A stretch of DNA of 31,890 bases from G020350405 sp964513655 (GTDB taxonomy: Bacteria; Planctomycetota; Phycisphaerae; Sedimentisphaerales; Anaerobacaceae): contig CAZENQ010000034.1 in NCBI GenBank assembly GCA_964513655.1, positions 1 through 31,890 on the forward strand, given 5' to 3'. This document shows positions 16,846-24,700 of the stretch, one piece after another. The notes beneath the pieces are model-generated. The model saw nothing but the letters and a program-made list of their open reading frames with translations, did no database searches and was not told the origin of the DNA. Each line of letters begins with the position of its first letter. Positions within the stretch are counted from its first letter, which is position 1. Both the position numbers and the translations under genes were made by a program.

Positions 16846-19800
16846 GTGAGGAAGGAGAAAAAAAATCTTAGATTTGTGAAAAGCTCGGTGCTATCACTGG
16901 TCTTTGTAGCATCCCTTGCCGGTTCCGCCCTCCAGGCTTGTCCTGTGGGCGACGTGAGCGGAAACTGCACAGTCGACTTGCACGACCTGCGGCTTCTCGC
17001 CGAGCAGTGGCTCGACCCTACAGGCAGCGCCGACCTGGATGATGCCAACGGAGTAAATATGGTCGATTTCGCCATGTTAGGCGAAGACTGGCATAAGGTT
17101 GAAGCACCATTGTTAATCACTGAGTTCATGGCCTCCAACAGGACCACGCTGGTTGATGGGGACGGCGGCGCCCCTGACTGGATTGAGATTTACAATCCGA
17201 CGGATACAAACATCACTCTGACCGGCTGGTGCCTGACCGATGACTATAGAGACCTTACCAAGTGGCTATTCCCCGAGGGTCTTATCATTGAGCCGAGCCA
17301 ATACCTTGTAGTCTTCGCATCAGGACAGGATGATGCTAATTACCCATATCTTGACCCCAACGGCTACTACCACACCAACTTCAAGCTCGACAAGGCCGGG
17401 GAGTATCTGGCACTCGTGGCGGGCGATGGCAAAACAATAGCTCATGAATATAATAGTTTCGAATATGATGATGATGAGTTCGGTTTTCCGTATCAGAGAA
17501 CCGATTTCTCATATGGCCTGATTAATAACGACCCTAACCAGGAGGCCTATTTCGACGCTCCCGCAACACCGGGTGCGGAAAATGGTCCTGCGGTACTGGG
17601 TCTGGTAGCCGACACTAAATTCAATTACGACCGCGGCTTTTATGAGAACCCTTTCTCTCTGGAAATTACAACGGATACCTGTGACGCTAATATATACTAC
17701 ACCACGAATGGCAGCGAACCGATGCCGAGTACGGGTACACTTTATACGGGCCCCATTGGCATCAGCTCAACGTCGTGTATGCGGGCGGCCGGGTTCAAGA
17801 CGGGCTGGCTCCCGACGAATGTTGATACGCAGACTTACATCTTCGTCGACGATGTCAATCAGCAGCCTGAAATGGACCCCAATATCGTAAACGACCCCTG
17901 CTACGGCGGTATTATCACTGGTGCGCTCAAGTCTCTACCTACACTGTCAATCGTCATGGACGAGAATGACTTGGCCAATCTTCAGGCTCAATCGACTTAT
18001 CCGCCCGGCAGCCCACCCAAGGAGGAACTGCCAACTTCAGTCGAGTTTCTTTACCCTGGCGACCGCGACGGTTTTCAAATCGACTGCGCCATCGAGGGAC
18101 ACAGCTGGTCGATTCCCAAACGCGCGTTTCGGCTAAAATTCATACGGGATTTCGGCCCGGGCAAACTTAAATTCCCGTTCTTTGAATCAGACCTGCTGAA
18201 CGCAGATTCGGCGGTCGAATTTTTTGACCGGCTCGTCCTTCGCAGCGGCAAGAACATGAGCTGGGCGCTTGGCGGAACGCACGGCGGGGGCGCCACCGTA
18301 ACCTATGCCCGCGACCAATGGACGCGCGACGCCCAAATCGCCATGTCCGGGACCGCCTCACATGGTATCTTCATCCATTTATACATTAACGGTAAGTACT
18401 GGGGCCTCTACAATCCCTGTGAAAGGCCGGACAGGTGGTTCTTGTCGGCGTATTTTGGTTCGGAACCGGAGGACTGGCTTTCGTCAAATCACGGGCTTGA
18501 ACGAGATGAGGGCCACCTTAGCGGCGACAGCACCCGATATGACCTGATGATGACACTGGCCGACGAAAAAGACCTTGAAGACCCAGCCAAATACGATGAA
18601 TTTAAACAGCTGCTCGAGGTACCCAAATACTTAGACTACGTCATCCTGTACTGGTACGCCGGAATAGGAGACGGTATCGATAACAACTGGTACGGCGGTA
18701 ACTGCAACAACCCACAGGGTCCTTACATGTTCTTCATGTGGGATTCGGAACTTATATTCATTAATTACATCTCGGATTCGCCGGGAAACGACGTTGCCTG
18801 GGTCAATACTCTCTTTCTGGATCCCTCCTCTGACACTGATTTTGACAGCACAACGATTATCAGGCTGTGGAAGTCCGCACGCGAAAATGATGACTTTATG
18901 ATGACCTTCGCCGACCGGGTCTATGAACACTGCTTCCATGACGGCGTACTGACCGAGGATAACTCACGGCAGCGCTGGCAGGTCATTACAGATTACATCA
19001 AGGACGCTGTAGTCTGCGAGTCGGCAAGGTGGGGAGATGAAGTCACTAACCCGGCAAGGACCCTTGAAAATGATTGGCGACCAGCTGTGCAGACAGTAGA
19101 TACTCGAATGCAGGCAAATGTGGCACAATTTATCACGGCCTTGCGCGCCGAAAGCCTTTATCCGTCAATCGACCCTCCAATCTTTCGAGTAAATGACGCA
19201 AATCAGCATGGCGGCTATATTTCGACCTCAGACAACGTAAGCATGATTAATCCCAACGGTAGTGGTAAGATTTACTACACACTCGACGGGGCAGACCCTC
19301 GTCCGACCCATACCTTCCTTGTGGTCGAAAACGCCCCCAAAAAAGCGCTCGTCCCAGCCGGTGACATCGGCACCTCCTGGAGGACAGACCCGAATTTCGA
19401 CGACTCCACCTGGACCCACGGTACTCCAATCATCCCAGGTACGACCGGCGGCGTCGGCTTTGAGGTACTATCAGGCTATGAAGAGTACATCAGCTATGAC
19501 GTCCAAGCAGAAATGTACGGCCAGAATTATACATGTTATATCCGTGTTCCATTTACCGCTGACCCGGCAAGCTTCAACATCCTGACATTACGAATGTGTT
19601 ACGACGACGGCTTCGTCGCCTATATTAATGGCGTCGAGGTTTGGCGCGAAAATGCGCCCGCTTCGCCGCAGTGGAACTCAGGCGCTACCACCAGGCACAG
19701 TGACGCGGAAGCGGTCGTCTTCCAAGAATACGATATATCCGACCACACCACCGCCTTAGTGTCCGGCGACAACATCCTGGCCATCCACGGTCTGAACAAC

Positions 19801-21477
19801 TCCGGCGGCAACGAGAACAAGGACTTTCTCATCTCTGTTGAACTTATCGCTGATGCCAACATCGCACCGACCGCAACAGAATATACAGGCCTGTTCACGC
19901 TCGATAAGAGCACACTCATCAAAGCACGCGCCTTGAGTGATGTAAACGAATGGAGTGCACTAAGCGAGGCTCCTTTTGCCATCGGCCCGATAGCTGAGAA
20001 TCTCCGCATCACCGAAATAATGTACCATCCAAAGGACACAGGCAATCCCAACGACCCAAACACCGAATTTGTCGAGCTGAAAAACATAGGCCCGAATACG
20101 TTGAATTTAAGTCTGGTAAGCTTTACTGAAGGGATCCATTGTACTTTCCCCGCACTGGAACTCACAGCCGACGATTATGTCCTCGTTGTAAAAGACCAAA
20201 ACGCATTCTTGGCTGAGTACGGCCCAGACCCCAATATAACTATAGCCGGCCAGTACACCGGCCGCCTTGACAATGCCGGTGAGCGAATCAGACTCGAAGA
20301 CGCCGCTGGCGGGACAATACTGGATTTTGAATACAACGACACCTGGCGTCCGATTACTGATGGTCTGGGATTCTCTCTCACCATAATAGATGATAGTAAT
20401 AGCGACCCAAACAGTTGGGGCGAAAAGCAGAGCTGGCGTCCCAGTGCCTATGATGGCGGCTCACCCGGCTGGGACGATACCGGCGCTGTTCCCAACCCGG
20501 GCGCCGTCGTGATTAACGAACTGATGTCCCATTCACATGGCATCGCACCTGATTGGATAGAATTGTACAACAGCACCAATGAAACTATAAACATCGGCGG
20601 GTGGTATCTTAGCGATAGTGACACCAACGTCATGAAATACGAGATTGCCGAGGACACAACGATTGACGCGAACGGGTACATCGTTTTCTATGAAGACACT
20701 AATTTCGGCCATACCAGCACTGACCCGGGTTGTCTGATATCTTTTGCATTAAGCGAGACCGGCGAAGAAGTATGCCTGTCCTCGGCACAAGGTGGTGTGT
20801 TGACCGGATACCAGGAAGTAGAGGATTTCGGCGCCTCCGAAGCCAGCGTCTCGTTCGGCCGCTACTACAAGAGCAGTACCGGCAACTTCAACTTCGTCGC
20901 AATGGAGTCGAACACGCCCGGCTGGGCAAACTCGTATCCGAAGGTCGGCCCGATCGTCTTTGACGAGATTATGTATAACCCCCAGTCCGGCAATCAGAAC
21001 GAGGAATACGTCGAACTGTACAACATTACAGGCGCCGATGTGAATTTATTTGACGACTATAGCAATCCGTGGAAGTTCACGGACGGCATCAGTTTCACCT
21101 TCCCAGTGGACGCGAACATACCGGCGTATGGGCTTATGTTGGTCGTCAAAGACCCAACGACTTTCACATCGACCTACGGCAGCATGCCTGCCGGCGTCCA
21201 GGTGCTTGGTCCGTACGACGGCCAATTAAGCAACGGCGGCGAAAAAGTCGAGATTGGCAAATTTGGCGATTTGGACGAGTACGGCATACCTTGTTACATC
21301 CGCGTCGAAAGGGTCAATTACAGCGACGGTTCCCATCCCGAAGACTGCCCCGGCGGTGTGGACCTCTGGCCAACCGAGCCGGATGGCAACGGCCTCTCAC
21401 TGGCCCGAATCGACCCGAACCTTTACGGAAACGACCCCAATAACTGGCAGGCAGCCTCGTCCACCCCGGGCGAGTGA
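16846..21477 (+). CDS. Giant secreted dockerin/LTD/CotH-kinase-like protein, gene 2
   Basis: About 1543 residues; the start is uncertain. The GTG at 16846 overlaps the GAGGAAGGAG site, which would normally serve a start about 10 bases later, where no ATG, GTG or TTG exists. Order: signal peptide (to about 31); dockerin (32-86); LTD (88-245); chitobiase C-terminal-like domain (250-345); CotH-like domain (about 360-770, with RLVLRSGKN, INGKYWGLYN, DNNWYGG and FFMWDSE near 628-637); a second chitobiase-like domain (about 775-1040) split by an inserted galactose-binding-like domain (about 835-1005); then LTDs at about 1050, 1219 and 1367. The last two LTDs are close copies of the last two of gene 1. 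There is no promoter between genes 1 and 2. Confidence 0.87.
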   Translation: MRKEKKNLRFVKSSVLSLVFVASLAGSALQACPVGDVSGNCTVDLHDLRLLAEQWLDPTGSADLDDANGVNMVDFAMLGEDWHKVEAPLLITEFMASNRTTLVDGDGGAPDWIEIYNPTDTNITLTGWCLTDDYRDLTKWLFPEGLIIEPSQYLVVFASGQDDANYPYLDPNGYYHTNFKLDKAGEYLALVAGDGKTIAHEYNSFEYDDDEFGFPYQRTDFSYGLINNDPNQEAYFDAPATPGAENGPAVLGLVADTKFNYDRGFYENPFSLEITTDTCDANIYYTTNGSEPMPSTGTLYTGPIGISSTSCMRAAGFKTGWLPTNVDTQTYIFVDDVNQQPEMDPNIVNDPCYGGIITGALKSLPTLSIVMDENDLANLQAQSTYPPGSPPKEELPTSVEFLYPGDRDGFQIDCAIEGHSWSIPKRAFRLKFIRDFGPGKLKFPFFESDLLNADSAVEFFDRLVLRSGKNMSWALGGTHGGGATVTYARDQWTRDAQIAMSGTASHGIFIHLYINGKYWGLYNPCERPDRWFLSAYFGSEPEDWLSSNHGLERDEGHLSGDSTRYDLMMTLADEKDLEDPAKYDEFKQLLEVPKYLDYVILYWYAGIGDGIDNNWYGGNCNNPQGPYMFFMWDSELIFINYISDSPGNDVAWVNTLFLDPSSDTDFDSTTIIRLWKSARENDDFMMTFADRVYEHCFHDGVLTEDNSRQRWQVITDYIKDAVVCESARWGDEVTNPARTLENDWRPAVQTVDTRMQANVAQFITALRAESLYPSIDPPIFRVNDANQHGGYISTSDNVSMINPNGSGKIYYTLDGADPRPTHTFLVVENAPKKALVPAGDIGTSWRTDPNFDDSTWTHGTPIIPGTTGGVGFEVLSGYEEYISYDVQAEMYGQNYTCYIRVPFTADPASFNILTLRMCYDDGFVAYINGVEVWRENAPASPQWNSGATTRHSDAEAVVFQEYDISDHTTALVSGDNILAIHGLNNSGGNENKDFLISVELIADANIAPTATEYTGLFTLDKSTLIKARALSDVNEWSALSEAPFAIGPIAENLRITEIMYHPKDTGNPNDPNTEFVELKNIGPNTLNLSLVSFTEGIHCTFPALELTADDYVLVVKDQNAFLAEYGPDPNITIAGQYTGRLDNAGERIRLEDAAGGTILDFEYNDTWRPITDGLGFSLTIIDDSNSDPNSWGEKQSWRPSAYDGGSPGWDDTGAVPNPGAVVINELMSHSHGIAPDWIELYNSTNETINIGGWYLSDSDTNVMKYEIAEDTTIDANGYIVFYEDTNFGHTSTDPGCLISFALSETGEEVCLSSAQGGVLTGYQEVEDFGASEASVSFGRYYKSSTGNFNFVAMESNTPGWANSYPKVGPIVFDEIMYNPQSGNQNEEYVELYNITGADVNLFDDYSNPWKFTDGISFTFPVDANIPAYGLMLVVKDPTTFTSTYGSMPAGVQVLGPYDGQLSNGGEKVEIGKFGDLDEYGIPCYIRVERVNYSDGSHPEDCPGGVDLWPTEPDGNGLSLARIDPNLYGNDPNNWQAASSTPGE

Positions 21478-21573
21478 ACTTCCGATAAATAATGTCACTA
21501 TTTGGGCGTTTGCGCCATCTCAGATGTCACCAAACAGGGACAAATGCTGGGCCTGTATTTTACGCCAAAAGTG

Positions 21574-21602
21574 TTGACTTGAATGTCCTAATATGCTACA
21601 AT
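21574..21602 (+). promoter_or_regulatory. Sigma70-like promoter of giant gene 3
   Basis: TTGACT (21574-21579), 17-bp spacer, TACAAT (21597-21602), giving a 5' UTR of about 90 bases. An AGTAAGCTT 9-mer at 21621 is also present just after the promoter of gene 1 (10420). Confidence 0.65.
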
Positions 21603-21700
21603 GCGTAAAACCTGTAAAACAGTAAGCTTACGGGCCAAAACCTGCAAAGATAAAGTCGGGTCAGCAGCCTAAAGCCTCAGTGAGGAAGGAGATGGATAAA

Positions 21701-24700
21701 GTGTTCAATTCTACGCGAATTCCATTAGTGGTACTGGTACTGACAGTCTTTTTGGCTGGTCCGGCCGAGGTCCAGGCCTGTATTCCGGGCGATTTGGATG
21801 AGAACTGCTTAGTCGACCTGAAAGACCTGATGGTCTTTACCGAACAGTGGTTGGACACAGGGGGCTGTTCAGAGCCCAACTGCGCCGACCTGGATGATGA
21901 CAGCAACGTCGATATGGCCGATTTCGCCATTTTCGCGGACAACTACCGCAGACGAGTCAACCCAGTGGTCATAAACGAGATTCACACCGACCCGGACGTC
22001 AAGACCAAACAGGTCGAATTCGTCGAGCTGTACAACATCAGCAATGACACCGTCGATTTGTCCGGCTGGTATTTCTCCCGTGGCTTCGATTTCACCTTTG
22101 CCCCGAGCATCTCGATTCCGCCGCACGGTTATATGGTCATTGTTGAGAATACAAATGTCTTTGACTCGAATTCACTAAGCTCTGCGGATTTTCAGGCCGA
22201 GTTCGGCTTTGAGCCCAACGGCGTCTTTATCGGCAAGCTCAACAACAACGGAGAAAATATCGAATTGCGAAACACCGAGGGTGAGGAAATGGACCAGGTC
22301 GATTACCAGCTTGGCTTCCCCTGGCCGACTGTGGGTGACCCTGTGCCCTTTGCCTATGAACCCGATGGTAACGGACATTCAATGCAACTGGCAAATCCCT
22401 GCCTTGATAATGATTTGGGCGGCAGTTGGCGCTCGGCTTATCCCACGCCGGGTGCCAAAAACACACCGGTTTATTCCGACAACATCCCGCCGCAGATTCG
22501 TCAGGTAAACCACGACCCGGAAGAGCCTGCCTCAACCGACACGGTAACTATCACCTGCAAGGCTACCGACCCGGACGGCGTCGCCTCTGTCACGCTGCGC
22601 TACCAACTGTTAAATCCGGGCAGCTACATCCCAATTACACTTCCGAACTACACCACAGTTGAAAGTCCAATAGTGAACACGGCCTATGAAAACCCCGCCA
22701 ATTGGAGTTCGGCTGTAACGATGTATGATAACGGCACGGGCGGCGACCAAATCGCAGGTGATGATATCTACACCGCGCAAATATCGGCCTCTACAAACCG
22801 CAGCCTTCTCCGCTACCGCATCACAGTCGAAGATAACGATGCCTGCGGCGTTACCGTACCGTATTCCGACGACCCGGTGCCTAATTTTGCCTATTTTGTC
22901 TACGATGGCGTACCGTCCTGGAGCGGCGCAAAAAATCCGTCGGGCTCGCCGCCGGATAATGTGGTCGTCACTTACGGCACGGACGTTCTGACCTCGCTTC
23001 CGCTGTATCACTTCATCAGCAGAAATTCAGACGTAGAGGATTGTACATGGAATTATGAGTACGGCCTGAGCAGTTCGCACCGAAAAGACTTCAAATGGGC
23101 CGGAACGTTGGTCTACGAGGGGCAAGTGTACGACCATATAACCTACCGCGCGCGGGGCGGGACACATCGGTATGACAGCGGCAAGAACATGTGGAAGTTC
23201 GACTTCAAGCGAGGCCATTACCTCCGGGAACGAGACGACTACGGCAGGTGGTACGACACAAGACGGGACAAGCTCAACTTATCTTCAACCATTCAGAACC
23301 CATACTTCGAGATACACGGCAAGCAGGGAATGTTCGAAGGTATCGGATATAAGCTCTTCAACCTGGTCGGGATACCCTCACCAAAAACCCATTGGATACA
23401 TTTGCGCATCATAGACGGAGCATCGGAATATGTAAATCAGTATGACGGAGACTTCTGGGGGCTTTACCTTGTAGTGGAACAGATGGATGGGAGGTTCCTC
23501 GACGAGCACGACTTGCTCGACGGCAACCTCTACAAAATGGACACCAACGCCGATAACGGGTATTCTGACCGCAACAACCAGGGACCAACGGGGCCTGACG
23601 ACTACTCTGACGTCTCGACATTCGTTAATGCCTACAAGACCTACCCGTCTACGAGTTGGTGGACGACAAACGTGGACGTCAATTCCTACTTCAGCTACCG
23701 GACGGTGGTTGAGGCCTTGCATCACTACGATATAGGCTCAGGAAAGAACTATTTCTACTATATCGACCCTGTAACAAACGTCTGGGAGATGCTTCCCTGG
23801 GACCTTGATTTGATCATCGACGATGACGTATGGGATTGTTTCAACAACGGCGAAAGTCCCTTCAAGAAATACGGCCTGTGGGCTGACAGCAGTCTGGAGA
23901 TTGACCGTAACAACCGTATCCGTGAGATACTTGACCTTCTGTTTAACTACGAGCAGGAGAACCAGTTAATTGACGAATATGCGGTCATCATAGGCGACCC
24001 CAATGCCGGAGGGCTTTCTTTCGTGGACGCTGATGTAGCGCTGTGGGACTACCACCCGGAGAACAACTATCAAGGAAATTTCTTCCAGACAGTAAAGTAC
24101 ACCGGAGATTTTGACGGTGTGATTGATAGAATGAAAAACTTCATACGTCATCGAGTTGTTGAAGGCGACCCGAACGAGGGCACGGCAGAGCCGGGACTTA
24201 GCGAGATTTGCGATGACCCAGCTATTCCGAATACGCCTGTGATTACCTTCGTCGGCGACCCCAACTACCCCACAAACAACCTCAGGTTCCAAACCAGCGC
24301 ATTTAGCGGGAGCGGCTCGTTCGCGGCAGTAAAATGGCGAATCGGCCAGGTAGAGGAAAGCTCAAAAATCTCCGGCGCGGTGGAGCTTGACTTGGTATCC
24401 GACGGCAGTAGCTGGAAATATTTCAAGGGAACTACGAACCCTTCTAATCCAATAACCAAGTGGCGTCAGTTTGGTTTCAACGATTCCGCGTGGTCGTCAG
24501 GTCCGGCACCGCTCGGCTGGGGAGAGGACCCGTGCTTCCTGGGGACTGAACTTACGGGCATGCAATACACCCACTCATCTTTTTACCTGCGCAAGAAATT
24601 CACCGTAGACGACCTCTCGGCGCTGGACAGCGCGCGATTGAAAGCTATGTACGATGACGGCTTTAATGTCTGGATTAATGAGACCCAGATGCTGAGCAAA

